Made by a program: the position numbers and the translations under genes. This document shows positions 1 to 12,507 of a stretch of DNA of 64,000 bases, piece by piece (the first letter of the stretch is position 1; every line of letters begins with the position of its first letter). The notes under the pieces were generated by a model. That model was not told where the DNA came from. It did no database searches and was given only the letters and a program-made list of their open reading frames with translations. The DNA is taken from contig VSDK01010248.1 of NCBI GenBank assembly GCA_009767595.1, positions 148,766 through 212,765 of the forward strand. Reading direction: 5' to 3'. Source of the DNA: Symbiodinium kawagutii (lineage: Eukaryota > Sar > Dinophyceae > Suessiales > Symbiodiniaceae).

Positions 1-360
1 CCCCACCCCATCTACCACGTAGCATCAACTTCATGAAGCCATTGCAAGTCGTAGCATCAACTTCACGAACGGATGCAAGTGAACGTGAACATACCACCCC
101 ACCCCACCCCAACCCCAACCCACCCCATGAACCTCGTAGCATGAAAATGAGCATACCTACACGTTCGGTGAAAGTGAACGTGAACATACCACCCCACCCC
201 ACCCCATCTACCACGTAGCATCAACTTCATGAAGCCATTGCAAGTCGTAGCATCAACTTCACGAACGGATGCAAGTGAACGTGAACATACCACCCCACTC
301 CACCCCAACCCCACCCCACCCCATCTACCACGTAGCATGAAAAAGAGCATAACCACACGT
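1..360. repeat. Tandem repeat, about 196-bp unit
   Basis: The block beginning 'ccccatctaccacgtagcat' at 6 recurs at 202 and, shortened, near 322. Sub-blocks 'gtagcatcaacttca' and 'gtgaacgtgaacatacc' repeat inside each unit, separated by C-rich runs (accccacccc). It starts at the window edge, so the array may extend left. Short reading frames here on both strands only reflect the repeat. Confidence 0.85.
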
Positions 361-620
361 TCGGTTTTTGGTCCGCTGGCATAAACATGTCAGGCACCTG
401 GCTACTGGATGCTTCAGATCCCACCGGGCCCGGCAAAATAAGTATTCTGACTATGAATTTGTTTACATGAATAGAATTATATACATATATGTTTATTTGA
501 ATATATACATGAATATACATATAAATAGACACATATATTTTTATTATCCAGGTTTTTTGCATTTCACATGTGCATATACCTATACAGACATGTACAGTTG
601 CAAAATATATACATCCATGG

Positions 621-701
621 TATAACTTTGATGCGGTCTCACTTCATCACTTGCCGCCAGGAATAGAAGAGGACGACTTTTTGAGCTCCCCAGTCCCTTG
701 A
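621..701 (+). CDS. Possible terminal exon, unassigned
   Basis: One frame reads FDAVSLHHLPPGIEEDDF and then stops at TGA 699-701. The acidic end suits a C-terminus. The 5' border is unclear because the sequence upstream is an AT-rich microsatellite. No family is recognised. A stretch of this length can be open by chance, so it is only a candidate. Confidence 0.22.
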   Translation, partial: YNFDAVSLHHLPPGIEEDDFLSSPVP

Positions 702-2464
702 TGGCTGGGGTCACCGTGAAGATGGTAGATCCATATGATTAATTACTGTGAATGCTGGGATCTACAATAATGGTAGATCTGTATGGTTAACAAGAGTGGT
801 TGATCTACCATGTTGGTAGATATATATGGTAAAGATGGTAGATCTATCATGGTTGATAGTGGAGGATAAGAACCAACAATAGTGGTTGATCATGGTTATC
901 AAGTTATGAACGATGAATCATTTTTTTCATAAACCGCTCGTAGTTCGCCTTGAATAGCTGGTGATGTATTCCAAATATAGGTGGTATACTCATATGGATC
1001 TAACATGAACATCATGGACAATGCATAGCCCATGACTAAAGAACTGGCATCAGCAGCAACCATTAATGCCAGTTATCGACTCTGAATAACCATTATATCA
1101 TCATCATCTCCACATGGTTTATTCAGCCTCTAGGACACTATAACAGGCAGATCATACCAGAAAGGCAGCAATCGGAATCCTGTCATCTCACCTGGGAGGG
1201 TCAACAGTTTCCAGGGTCGTGTATCGTTTCCGCAGCCAGATTCAGCAGCAGTTGCCCATAGCATCAGAATTTGGGACTTGATCTGTTGGACTCAGATCTA
1301 TGGATGAGTAGAATTTACCAACGAAAGATGATGATCTGTTGGACTCAACGAAGACCATTGGGAGTTCATCTTTGAGTTTTGAACGACCGTGGCTGGAAGG
1401 GAGTAGATTTCACTCAGCCATGCTGGTAGATGCTTCATACCAGTGATTGTAAGTGAGGCTTGCTCCACGGTTTTCCTGGATAAAAAGAGTAGCAATGGAG
1501 TTCCACCACACTGCCTCCCATCAGTCAATTGTCAACCATGGCTTATAACCATGATTGACCATTATTAATCATGGTTATCTCCCATCATTAACCTATCTTA
1601 AACCATGGCTTGTAACGACCCACAACGGTGATGTTTGGTGCTCCGTCCAGTGTGCCACCTTGGCGCGCCAAGGTCTTCATTGGCCTTGTGGCTGGTGGTA
1701 GTCTGAGGGCTTAGACTGCTCCAAGAGTTCGTTGCGGCTCATGGCTATAGGCCATTGCTACAATTTTTATATACCAACAAAGGTTATACTATGGGCATAT
1801 AGTGGTTATACCATTGGTGATGATTTTTTGATGCTGGGTTTGAAATGATGATATCAACAACTTTGAACAACATATTTTGATTAATGCCTTCTTAAAATTG
1901 GGTTACACACCTGTTTGTTTGGTAAAAATGCCAGGGCCCCCCCAGTTCAATGAGCTTCAATCAAGGCTGATGACAATCGTGAAACCCAAGCCTGGTCTTG
2001 GTTGTTGATTATAGATGTTGGTGTCGTTTCTGCTTGGGTCCTGTTGATTCATGGCGGACACAATCATGGCGCTGGTCATCTTGCTGTGGCTCCGGAATTA
2101 CATTGTCATTGGACAAACATTGCTCAACAACAGGTCAGATTGGATAGGTGATACGGTTCGCGTTCTCGTTCCATTATGGCGACCAGAGATGAAGGATGGC
2201 GATGCCACCCAGAAAGCAAATCGTCCTTAACCCAACCATGGTGTTATCAATGGTAAATGATGGTGATAGCAACAGACAATCGTTGTGACAATGGTTGATC
2301 AATGGTTGATTTTTGTAGGTGATGGTGAACCTGACTTCTAGAGGTACGCTGAAGCCTTGATTGGACATACAAATCGCTCTTGCAAAGGCCGTTTACTTGG
2401 ATAGGGGTTTTCGTTCATCACTGGGCCATTTTCAACATCGCCACTCATATAGCTGGCTAGTCAG
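702..2464. other. Repeat-rich stretch without a supported gene
   Basis: Degenerate 'gatggtagatc(c/t)atatg' copies fill 720-900. The rest is AT-rich with scattered 'accat/atggt' words. One RNP2-like segment at 1652-1714 was considered and rejected. No other coding signal stands out. Confidence 0.5.
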
Positions 2465-2670
2465 GCTGTGAGCTAGTTGATATCGAGTACCGAAGCCATC
2501 AGCAAGGGCACCTTACCATCCCTCACCATCCTCACCCCGAGCGTCAGCAGCAGCATGCTTCTAAGGCAGCTGTTGCTGCTGCTGTTGTCTCCTTTGCTGC
2601 TACCTTCGGCGTCGATATATGGTGGACGTCTATGCGGCTGGGGCTCTCAGAGCCGCCACTTGAGGTGTAG
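2465..2670 (+). CDS. Candidate exon, unassigned, His/Gln/Ala-rich
   Basis: After an acceptor-like 'agtcag' a frame stays open for about 65 codons to TAG 2668-2670; a GT donor is possible at 2665 (GAG|gtgtag). The product runs through a His/Pro/Gln-rich part with QQQ and then an Ala/Val-rich part (KAAVAAAVVSFAATFG). It lacks an ATG, as expected of an internal or last exon. No domain is recognised; coding status rests on frame length and composition only. Confidence 0.33.
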
Positions 2671-3701
2671 TTTCTGCTGAGATCTGACATGATCTGACCC
2701 AACAATACAACACACACGAACCTCTATTTGTTGTCGGTGTCAGGGCTCGGGAATCTCAACCGTTTCATCTTTAGAGTAATTAACTGCATCATTTTGAGGG
2801 ATTGTTATCGTTCATATTGTGGAGAGCACCCTGAATCGGGTCCCTGTGTGTGGTCAACAGGGCACTACTGGTGTACCAAAAGGATTGCCATGGTTAGATG
2901 CACCCCGCACCTGTCAACCAGTGGTGGGACTTCCACAAATATGTTGACCAACAGTGACCAACATCAACATGTTGGAAGCCGCTCTATTTTGTTTACATCA
3001 ATGTGTGTTGGAATTTGTGAATTTTCCATAATTTTCCAATCGTTAGAAGCGCAAGCGTGGTGGTTTTGATACCAAAATTGATGCTTTCACACCGAAACGG
3101 GAAGCGACTCCTCCAATTGCGTCATGGTGGTTGGCGCTTGAGTAGATATGGATTGGTGCTTTCACAGTTTTTCTGTCCCACCTGGACATATCCATAAGCC
3201 CAATAAGCCCTGAAAAAGTGAAAGACGTGCTCTTTCTACGCAAGAACTAATAATTGGATATCCCAATTTTGGACTCGCTCGGTGTTAAGGGTTTAGGATA
3301 TATCCACTCCTTTGCTGACACTCCTTTTTTAATTATTTGTCAAGATCCTCCTTGGTTAAGATGTGCTTTGACTGTCTTGAAACACACTGATGACACTTAA
3401 GCTATTAGCATATCTTATCCAGTCCACGTTTAAATGTTGATAAACCATTGATGGCTGGATCTTTGGTAATATTCCTCATTCATTGGGCCTTTCCGCTCAT
3501 CAACATAGATACCGATTTGTCCATAAATGGTGTTCCCAACTAAGAATGATCATTGCTGGTGAGTTAAGGAGTACCACCATTTACGGACACGCCAAGGGCT
3601 ATGGGTCAAAACCCTGTACCCTTGGATCGCCCAAATGATCAAACTATAGTCTTGGTTGGGATGTTCACCTCCCGATTTGAACAGAAAATCGTTACCCATA
3701 G

Positions 3702-3818
3702 CGAGATGTTTTCTTCCGCAATGGATGCCTCAACTCCTTCCCGGAGGATTTTGAAGAGAGCGAAGAAGAGGCAAGGTCCTGGCAAGCCACTGAGGATGGC
3801 AGTGACTCAGTGTTCTGA
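3702..3818 (+). CDS. Candidate terminal exon with acidic C-terminus
   Basis: Following acceptor 'cccatag' at 3701, a phase-0 frame encodes 38 residues and stops at TGA 3816-3818. It is strongly acidic (PEDFEESEEEARSW, ATEDGSDSVF), which is common at eukaryotic C-termini and unlike the surrounding repeats. A longer frame on the same strand (3601-3849) also crosses the region but is basic and less convincing. Function unknown. Confidence 0.35.
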   Translation, partial: RDVFFRNGCLNSFPEDFEESEEEARSWQATEDGSDSVF

Positions 3819-4745
3819 ATCTGCTACAAGGTGGGCCCCTGTAGTATAATTATATCTACCACAACTGGTAGTTACCCGAGTTATAAACCAACGACTATAG
3901 CTGGTCAGGGGTCCACCTTGTAAAGACTGTTGTTTTGAATTCCGAAAGGTTTGGTTTCGTATCTGATTTGTGAGTTGCACATAGCCTATTATAGATACAA
4001 TAATGTTGTTTGTCGAGCTATGATGAACTGTTTATTCAGTAATAAACTATATTTGGCCATTTAAGCATTTGTGAATATAAGATACTGTACATATGTTTAT
4101 GTAGCTTTGAATCTAAATCATTCGCAGGGCACCAATGAACTGCCAGAGGGTCGGCCTAAAAAAGTAGGGTTTGAGCCTCCACAATATAGGCTGCTATAAC
4201 CTATAAGAATGATGCTTTGGCGGGATTTATACATATGGGAATTGATCAAAATTGGGAACCCCAAGAATGGAAGATTTATAAATCACTATCCATGGTGAAT
4301 ATGGAATGATTTGGCGGTACCCTTATTTTGAGGAATCTCCATATGGCTAAGGGTCAAAACCTGGTAGCCCTACTGTTCACAGCCCAGTGAGTGACCAAAT
4401 TAGTCATTGTTGGGATTCCATATACTATTCACTATAAAGCCTTGAGATGGTCTTCCAACAGTAGTGAACAGGTTGAATTCTCAGTCCATTATATTGCGAG
4501 GACAAGCGAGGCAATGAGGCAGGAAAGGGAAAGAGAAACTAAGGAGGGCAATCTTTAATTTGTTTTGTGAATTAGTCATGTGGTCCGAGGCAACCGTCCA
4601 TATTAGTTGGAACATCAAAAGCATCAATCAAAACGGACAAAGACAGGTAAATGAATGGACGGTCAATCCTGTTTGCAATGGGTTCATGGCTAACATTGGC
4701 TAACCATTATGGAAACCGAGAAATCTATGTACTCCTCGGGTGCAG

Positions 4746-5065
4746 GCAGCTTATGAAAGGTGCACTCCTCCACGCAGCACATGGCGCATCGTTGCATTTC
4801 TTGCTGAAAGCAGTAGGGATCACCTACAACGACTGTTCCAATGCTGAATGCTATTGAGATATATAATGCTATGATTGTGCTATATATTGCGAATCTATGA
4901 ATATCTAGAGGATTCTAAAGGTAGGTCGTGCTATGCAAGGAGCTTCTACGTTGCGTGGAGAATTTTGCCCCAAGGGTCAAGGACACCAGCGAATCAAATT
5001 CACTGCATTGCAAGGACTTCTCAGATGACAACATCGTGGAGATTCCTGATGATAAGGACTACTGA
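4746..5065 (+). CDS. Two-exon 3' gene end, unassigned
   Basis: Exon 4746-4812 follows 'ggtgcag|G' and reads QLMKGALLHAAHGASLHFLL, ending GCA|gtaggg. After a 112-nt intron, exon 4925-5065 follows 'ggtag|G' in the matching phase 0. It encodes 46 residues ending DDNIVEIPDDKDY and TGA 5063-5065. Both acceptors fit the dinoflagellate AG|G pattern. The first exon resembles a helix-rich repeat segment, but I cannot name a family. No upstream exons were identified. Confidence 0.4.
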
Positions 5066-5097
5066 GATGCCACGCGTGGTGGCTTCGCAATGCTGAG

Positions 5098-5664
5098 ATG
5101 ACACAAGTTGATCCAATAGATATTACGTCCATACAATTCGCACATGCACCTGCAATTGTAGGAGATGTTAGAGGTAAACAATGTGAGTACTCTCTTTGAA
5201 TCAATGAAATCCAGCACACACACACAAACATGTTCTTTCTACTTTTTTCACATCAGTCTTTGATGGCAGCATTATCTAGAATCAAAACCAGTTTGCTCTC
5301 CATCCATGCGCGGCTTCTGCAAAGCAGACTCAGTCAGGTTGTCGGAAGCAGAATGGGCTTGACATGAGCAAATCCAAGTGCTTATGATGGATGGTTGGCC
5401 ATGGTCAATTATCGTTGATAACGACTTCATATTGGACGGCGTTCAATGATCACTTCACTAGCGCGGAGTTTGTTTCGTTCTTTCACCTAACTATTGCTTG
5501 GTAATTTTGCAACATGAAGCGACCAGTTTGACGTGTTTTTACAGATTTTAGGGCAAAACCACAGTTCACAGTGTCCAAGACCCCTTGGTTAGCTACGACA
5601 GGCAATGGTGCAGATTGAAGTACTTCTTGAAGAAGGATGGTTGATGACAAAACCCGGACCATGA
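5098..5664 (+). CDS. Candidate three-exon chain, unassigned
   Basis: A frame from ATG 5098 (or acceptor 'gctgag') reads TQVDPIDITSIQFAHAPAIV and ends at a strong donor, AAT|gtgagt (5182/5183), phase 1. It can join in phase to 5270-5337 after 'ggcag' (SRIKTSLLSIHARLLQSRL), whose donor CAG|gttgtc is phase 0. That joins 5602-5664 after 'gacag|G' (AMVQIEVLLEEGW), ending TGA. Three consecutive phase agreements support it. The short distance to the stop at 5065 leaves open whether this is a separate gene. Confidence 0.35.
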
Positions 5665-5857
5665 ACATACGTAACTAATGTGAGTGTATCATGGCATATT
5701 CATAAATGCCTCTCACCAGCCTAAAAGAAGAAATGTTTCAGAGGGAAACCATGACAGTCGTCGGGGAGACATATGGAAGGCACCAGCTTTGTGCTTGGGG
5801 GTACATCATTTCTTTGAGGGACACCGGGACACCCCGCGAATTAAATCGAATCCCCAG

Positions 5858-6810
5858 TTGATGCAATGGGTCATCTCCCAGTTCTGTTGGATGCAATCCA
5901 GCGGCTCATCTCCCATTGCTATTCGCTTTGAGGTTCGCCCACCATGTACCGATCGTTTGCATTTCGCCAATGATGAGACCCTTGGGCTTTATCTACGACC
6001 CTTTTTCAGTGAACCAATGGATCTCTCACCAGCCATGGCATCTGTGTAGCGGCAGCAGAACCATTGATGTGGAGCGAACGGGGTGGAAACTGCTTGGCAA
6101 CCGACACAAACCGCAGCACCTTGGGAGCATCCTTTCACCTGATCATGGGTCACAATTGGACGGTTGCCATGTGGGTACCGAACAAGCGACAAAATGGGTA
6201 CTGTAGGTGAGCAGTGAACATGTAATGATGTAAGTGAACGCTGATCATTCGCAGATTTGAGTGGTTGTATTGGTTGTAATCAACGTTTGTTAGTGACCAA
6301 CCCTAAGAATTCTCAGTGATTGTTGTCGCGATGGTACATCTCCGGATGTTAAAAGCTTAGTGTTTGATGCAAGATGCTGGCTATGTCTTCTTTCTGTTAC
6401 ACATTCTGCAAAAAAAAACAATTCGTAATTTGTGTTGGTAAGTAAGCTGATACCTGGCTATCTGTTTGCTTTTCGCTACTGACATTCATGTTGGCTTGTC
6501 AATGTACGTAATGAGGTGTTATGAACCGTCACTACGTCGAGTCAAAAATGATAAATAAGGTGATTCTCAGACATACCAGGTCACGCGATCTGAGAACAAA
6601 TGGGCTGTGGCCATGAAAAGGATGGAACACCTGATACTTTTGCCAGCACGACAGGCAAACAGCTGTTCCAACGATGAAATTGATTCGAAGACCGAGAACG
6701 TTTTGTCCAACCTAAATGCTATATTATCGCTACAAGCCGTGGCACAAAAAAGCAACACTATGTGCAATATTATGAGACCTAAGCCTGCCATCACCCTTTC
6801 AGTACACTGA
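5858..6810 (+). CDS. Candidate four-exon chain, unassigned
   Basis: Exons read in compatible phases: 5858-~5929 (DAMGHLPVLLDAIQRLISH) with a GC or GA donor; 6050-6206 (LGASFHLIMGHNWTVAMW, donor TGTAG|gtgagc); 6317-6407 (DCCRDGTSPDVKSLVF, GC donor TCT|gcaaaa); and 6571-6810, 80 codons to TGA 6808-6810. The last exon has a competing reading: after 'ctttcag' at 6800 a different frame stays open. No domain is recognised. The agreement of phase over four exons is the main support; RNA reads would settle it. Confidence 0.38.
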
Positions 6811-7399
6811 TGCAGTCATCATTTCCGTGACCGAGATTGCAATCCACCATCACCAGCCACCTTCCTCGAAGAGTTGTCACTGTTCAGAGGCAGTTGACTG
6901 GTACTGTAGCCGTTGTTAACTATCAGCCAGCATCGAGTCAGCAGCCGTTGTCCTTGTTACCGCAAGTTCTTTTAGCTGCTTGTGATCCATGGAGACCCGG
7001 TAGTCTGAGCCAAAGGTTCAGAGTACATCATTGGGGCTGTCCATGCTGCAGGCTGCCTCCCAAGCATTACGTTTGCATTTTTTTACAACTATGCTTGAAC
7101 ATTGCAGCTAGAGATATGCTTGATTGCGATTCATTTGGTTAATTAGAATTCATCTACGATCAAATTTAGTCAATGGTTAATCGATTGATATATTAGTTTA
7201 TGGTATCTTGTAGTTATATAATGCCAGTATCAATCATCAATTACCACAATCCGCACATGAATCAATGATTGATCGTTCGAAAATCCTTAGATAACGTGGG
7301 ACATACCAAGAACATCCTTGGATAAACTGGACATACCCATTACAAATCTCTTAGGTAACTTGGGGATAGGCCACAGCAAACTGGACATACCCATTTCAG

Positions 7400-7540
7400 A
7401 GCCACCAGCAATTCGCTCGGTGGCAACGGCGACAAAGCTTTCGCCATGTGGCGCGCCATGCGCATTCTCTGGGGTTCGCGTGCCCACCGGTCACATGGCT
7501 CATGTTTCATGATCGGAAGCAGCCAAGAGTTGAACAAGAA
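7400..7540 (+). CDS. Candidate exon, unassigned, Arg/His-rich
   Basis: After 'atttcag' the phase-0 frame reads SHQQFARWQRRQSFRHVARH and continues through FACPPVTWLMFHDRK to the edge of a MITE starting at 7541. Two other frames are also partly open here, so the frame is not certain. No family recognised. Confidence 0.28.
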
Positions 7541-7647
7541 CTGGTTGGTGGATGTTGGTGGTTTGAAACATGTTTACTTTGCTTAATGTTTAGAGATGAT
7601 TGGTTGATTAAGTTATATTTGTCAGTGGGATTGAAGCCACCAACCAG
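7541..7647. mobile_element. MITE, family II (ctggttggtgg terminal repeats)
   Basis: Begins 'ctggttggtgg' and ends 'gaagccaccaaccag', an imperfect terminal inverted repeat. An internal 'tggttgattaagttatatttgtcagtggg' type segment, quoted here only by its start and end words, is shared with copies at 15065 and 30963. About 107 bp with no coding capacity. The left repeat looks partly duplicated (gatgttggtggttt). Confidence 0.7.
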
Positions 7648-7756
7648 AGAATGATGAAAATGACACAGCAGGTACTGAAATGGTTCAATTGAGGGGCGGT
7701 TTATGAACAGATCTACTGTTCAGTTGGAGGAAACAGTGATTTGGACATACCTTTAT

Positions 7757-7858
7757 TTGGTGGTTTCCAAATAGCTGGGGGGTGCCTCTAGATCATCCAA
7801 TATTAACGATTTCCATGAGAAAAAAGAAAAAATGGGGTTCCCAGAATTGAGAACCATC
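7757..7858. mobile_element. MITE-like element, family I (diverged)
   Basis: Left end 'tggtggtttccaaatagc' followed by a ggggtgcc box; right end 'ggggttcccagaattgag' followed by aaccatcca. The ends are rough inverted copies and match better-preserved family I elements at 11871 and 13682. Confidence 0.5.
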
Positions 7859-8756
7859 CATTTAATGAAGTGCTGTACTTCTTGTGACACTTTTGTTGCC
7901 TGTGCAGCCAGAAAACTGTTAGAAATGACCACTGGGGTGCATTGTTTGAAGGGTCCGCTGCGAGTACAGGGATGATCAGAAACTATGGGTCCAAGCCAGT
8001 GGTATGGTGAAGTTTGATGGAACTGGCTTTGAGGTATTGGTCATTTCTGACCATTCTGTTGACATGGGCTCTCGAAGCCGAACATTTGAGCAGTTGCAAG
8101 CTGCTACGGGGGTATTATTTTGTGGGAAAGAATACAGTTTAACCAACTGGTATTATGGTATTCATACGATTCGATGTCATTTCTGCACACATACATCTCG
8201 GCAGAAATCATAAAGCCATTGTTTGATTTTGTGAGGTTGTACTTGTAAATGTGTTTGAGAAATGATCAACATCAAGCAGCGTATGTTTTTACAAACTATA
8301 TTGGGGAATTGGCAAATCACTGTGAATGCTGGGCAGTTTTCCTTTCGAGATGTATAATACAGTATGTCAAATTATAATGCTGGATAGTACTGGTATGGAA
8401 TCTATCTAATTATCCATCAATCTTTCCAGCTACATGTATTGATATATACTTGGTCTTTGTATCTCCATCTCTCTTTTTGAAAACTCTATGCATGCATGTT
8501 CTTAGATTCACGATATGTTTATTTCACTTGCGTGATCTTGCAAGTAGAGAGATATCTTCTCTCTAAATATCTCCTTCTCTCTCCATTATACATGCATCCT
8601 TTTATCAAGGAACGCCTTTATTTGGCTCACCGATTGACATTCACATGATCAATGTTTGTGATCCTCAAAAATCTTCAACTCGAGCGCAAAACCAGAGAGC
8701 GCAGCCAGCAGTAGTGGTAGGCATTTGAATTCTCGATGTTTCGAGGTGCAATCCAG

Positions 8757-8846
8757 AAGAAAATATGTGCAGAGCGGCCTGACGCCGACCTTGTAGCTGT
8801 GGGGTGCTGGGATACCACTGACAGATGGCGATTATGCTTGATGAAG
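8757..8846 (+). CDS. Candidate internal exon, unassigned
   Basis: Flanked by 'aatccag' and donor AAG|gtttac, phase 0 on both sides, 30 codons. It reads KKICAERPDADLVAVGCWD and then TTDRWRLCLMK. Composition is clearly protein-like. A minus-strand frame (8665-8892) overlaps, but has no convincing splice sites. Function unknown. Confidence 0.35.
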
Positions 8847-10561
8847 GTTTACCCTGATTAATGAAACGAACAACCCCGCAGGTGTCAACCACTGAAACGC
8901 TATCTAAGTTGTTTTATTTAGAACAGTGCTGGACGTTTTATTGAACAGTGCTGGACTGAGCTTTGGTAAATGTTTCCTGCTTACTTGAAATAATAACAAC
9001 TATTATTCATAAAAGGATTGATAGCCATTCCAACAATTAAACATAAGCAGTCCTCAAATGACACCTGAGAAATACACACCCTTCCCAATGAGGTGTTGGC
9101 TGTATGTTGTTCATTGTTATCTCATGCTGTAAATGTTCATCGTTGTTGGCCAAATTGAGGAAAGATGGTCCATCACTACACCTCTCTGAGCTGATACCAG
9201 GCCCAGTAAGGGGCCAAGACCAGTGTCACAGTAGGAAACCCCCGCAACCTCGTCACCACGGAACACCAAATGATAGTTGTGGTTGCCTGGTTGCATATCG
9301 CCAAAAGAACTATTTATACAACAGGACAATTGGTTCCATTGGGGTTACGAAACGGAATCGTCCAAAAATAAGAAAATCACCTCAAGACTCTTCTTTGATA
9401 AGCACCTTGGGGTAAGCGGGGTTACCACCATGACATGAAAGCAGCTATACGGTATGGTGATGTATGGTGCATGTGTCACTTTCGGAAGTGCTTGGAGAAA
9501 ATCGTTCATGGTGCCTTGCTGGTGGATCAGTCTCAGTGTTTTCATGTCAAGTGAAACCGTTGATCTTTCCGTTGCTTCGCGTCCCCCGCAGCTTCGCAGT
9601 TCAAAGTGACACCATGTGAGCTGAGTCCGTAACAAAAACTCCTGTGTTCGAAGGGCATTAAGGACTGGGGGCTCAGGTGTAGTTCACAAGCTAGGCCAGG
9701 CATTGTCTAGCGATAGCAAATGCTGGGGCTTGTTGACTCAGTGTTAGCTTGAGAGTTGGCTGAATGCAATTGGTGTGTTCCTTTTGTTTGTTCATCATCG
9801 GGCTTCAATTCCAAGCATTGTCATCATGCCTGGGGTGTTCTCTCTGTCTGGTCAGAACCCAAAACCTGGTATGAGAGGAGGCTGGTTCTAGGTGGTTATA
9901 TGATTTTATATGTGTCCTTGTGCATATACCAGCTGAAATTGATTCAAGTGCACTGTGGACCATGTATATCCCACTTACTTGGATGCTGGCCCTATCTGAG
10001 ACTTCGGACTCAACATTAGATCAGGTGACTGATGAGACTTTGCAGCCAAGTGGTCCAAGAAAATGGCAGAGTGTACACAGAAATCAAGTCTTAGGGCACC
10101 CAGCCACCCAGCTCGTCCTTGGCACTGCATGCTGTGGAACAAACAGAGTCGCTGCTGGGTTGCACGGCCATTGCTAGGGTTTGCTGCTGATCCCTCGCTG
10201 ATTTGCTGCGCTCAGTGCGCAGTAGCAGGCAGGAAGTCACGCTTCTTGGGTGATGGGATTTGGTTATAAGAATTATGCATACCTGGAAGCTATTTGAAGC
10301 TTTTTTTTAAAACACCAGAAAACTCAATGACGCATGGCTGATCATGGCTGCATTTGGGACGGTTACAACCACCCACCAGTGATGGTTGATTAATGCTGAT
10401 CAATTATAAGACAATAATGTCTACCCAGGATTAATAAACCCCTGGTTGATTAATAGGGGGTATCCCCCCAAGTTCGCCAACTGGTTTCCCATTAAAATGG
10501 TAACCCCCGAAATAAATCAACCTGGGGTAAATCAATCTAGGGCCACCAATCATTTCTGCAG

Positions 10562-10624
10562 CTGGAGCTCCCTTTCGCGCGCATGGTTTTGTTCCAGCCA
10601 TTGAGGGACACCTACCTTGTTTGG
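10562..10624 (+). CDS. Candidate internal exon, unassigned
   Basis: 'ttctgcag' precedes a 21-codon phase-0 exon (LELPFARMVLFQPLRDTYLV) ending at a textbook donor TGG|gtgaga. It lies in a stretch otherwise made of MITE-like sequence. No family recognised. Confidence 0.35.
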
Positions 10625-11089
10625 GTGAGATTTTTACGGACAAACTCATGGATATAGCTGAATCAAAAAAAATGATCCAAGAGTCCCTGACTGCTCTATT
10701 TTGTTTATTGTATGTATTGATTGTGTTTTTTCCAATTGATTGTACTTTTGATACTATACTGACTAATTAAGCTGTATTTTGATATCCAATGTTCGTCCCC
10801 GAAGGGGATGAACGAGTGATTTACGTTGGGGGCACCGAGTGGTTGATCTCGAAAGTTCGACTTAACCAATCACTATTAGCGAGCTATGTAACCCATCATT
10901 CAACATCAATCTAAGCATCATGAACCATTATGAAGCAACCACGACCTTTTTTTGGCAGATGGTTGTTTCGTTGATATCTCTCCCTAGGATTCTTGGTTGA
11001 TGCTTCTGTTGTATCCTTATGCTTGCAAGCCAACATCACTTGATATGTGTTCTGAACATCATACATATGAATGCTTTTCCAGTTGACAT

Positions 11090-11300
11090 ATCATGCAGAT
11101 ACCCCTGTGCTGGACTTGTTGCAAGCTGTGGTATCTTGTTCTCTCCCTTTTATGGTTGCTGTCTACCACGGACCGGCAAGCGGCGAGCTTGCAGGTCATG
11201 GCGACCCAGGAGCAGTGGGGAGCACTGGGCTGTTTTCGCTGGGCCCATGTTTGATGCCTTCAATAGCGCTATTGATGTCCAAAAGGGGGCTGATTTATTG
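11090..11300 (+). CDS. Coding-like island, frame unresolved
   Basis: GC-rich relative to its surroundings. All three + frames have protein-like parts, for example VMATQEQWGALGCFRW after 'cttgcag' at 11194, and HWAVFAGPMFDAFNSAIDVQ near 11230. At least one exon is likely, but the frame cannot be chosen by eye. Confidence 0.3.
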
Positions 11301-11870
11301 CATCTATTTATGTCAAGATCAGTTGACTACTGGTGATTCATTACGGGGGTTGACTTACAAAATTGGGGGATCTCACAGTCAAGATATGTCAAGAGGTTTT
11401 TTGAAGGCGATGTGACCATCATGGTACAGCGGATTGTTCTTGGCATTTCTTGGCTAGCGACTCACGTGACAAACAAAGAGCACTGACTGCTACCTATAGA
11501 AAGGATACGTGGGATAAGCAACAATAATTGTTGGAAGATAACGGTCAATGATAGTACACCGAGTGTACAGGTTTTTGACTCCACAACCATATATGATGCT
11601 AGTTTCAAGAATCCAGCAAAAAAGCCAGCAGGATTCGTTCGTCAACAAGTTATGATCAAAAAATCTGCTCGAGCCCGGATGGTCATAAAGCCAATCATTG
11701 GATGGTGTTGTAAACACTGTGGCAAATTTGGCTCTAGGAGGACATTCTCTAGTCTGATGAGTTTTCACCATGCCCTGAAGGTTGTGGGTCTCACCCTTCG
11801 GAGGCTCTCGGCAATTGCTACTTTGGTGGCTGCTTTTGTTGAGCAACAGAATTACCAAACCAGGATGGAT

Positions 11871-11975
11871 ATGGGTGTTTCTCAAAATAGGGGTACCCCC
11901 CAATCATCCCATACTAATCATTGTTTATTAATAAGCCAACCATTTTTGGGGTCCCCTATTTTGGGAAACACCCAT
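11871..11975. mobile_element. MITE, family I, well preserved
   Basis: 105 bp with near-perfect terminal inverted repeats of about 26 bp. The left end reads 'atgggtgtttctcaaaatag', the right end 'ctattttgggaaacacccat'. The internal box 'ggggtacccc...atcatcc' recurs in the other copies. No coding capacity, so it depends on a transposase elsewhere (inference). Confidence 0.85.
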
Positions 11976-12366
11976 ATGAATAGCGCCGTGGCTTGATCGA
12001 GGCACTATGGAACCTGTCGGCACACCATTGGCTCAAGGCTGAGCCCATGTAACACATGAGCCATGCACAAGGACAAGCCTTTCAACCTTTCAACCAGATG
12101 CTGTTTCTTGAATTGAGGAGGGATAGACTAGTCGGTCCTTAGGGGTTAACTGATTCTCAGGGTGAACTGTTGTCGGTTTTCATGGATTTCCATCAGTCGT
12201 GATGATTGACGACAAATGAATTATGGTCGTTCATTGGATTAGTTGATTGGTACGCTTCGATTCATACCCAGTGTAAGGGTGTGAATGATGAAGGTCATAA
12301 AATCTGCATATTAATCTAACGGGGTTGCTTACTAAGCATTAATTCATCATCATCAGCAAGCGCTAG

Positions 12367-12507
12367 GCCGCCCTATCAACGGCAGCCCTTTCCTTGATGG
12401 CGGTCACACAGCAGCAAGACACATCCCGGCACCGGCATGCGCCATGCAGCGTCATGAGACACCAGAAGGCGCCAGCCTTTTCCTTGCAAAGAATGCCAGC
12501 TGTTTAG
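12367..12507 (+). CDS. Candidate exon, unassigned
   Basis: After 'gcgctag|G' a phase-0 frame of 46 codons reads AALSTAALSLMAVTQQQDTS and later MRHQKAPAFSLQRM. It ends at TAG 12505-12507, or at a GC donor after 12498 (CCA|gctgtt). The AG|G acceptor and GC donor fit the other genes here. Function unknown. Confidence 0.33.
   Translation, partial: AALSTAALSLMAVTQQQDTSRHRHAPCSVMRHQKAPAFSLQRMPAV

Noticed and set aside
1652..1714. RNP2-like segment VPPWRAKVFIGLVAGG after 'cgtccag'
   Set aside because: Only one RRM motif fits, no RNP1 partner was found nearby, and the frame stops after 20 codons.
12022..12037. Resemblance to the 3' part of the dinoflagellate spliced leader (ccattggctcaag)
   Set aside because: Two bases are missing from the conserved end, and neither the rest of the leader nor a donor GT follows. 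Chance match.
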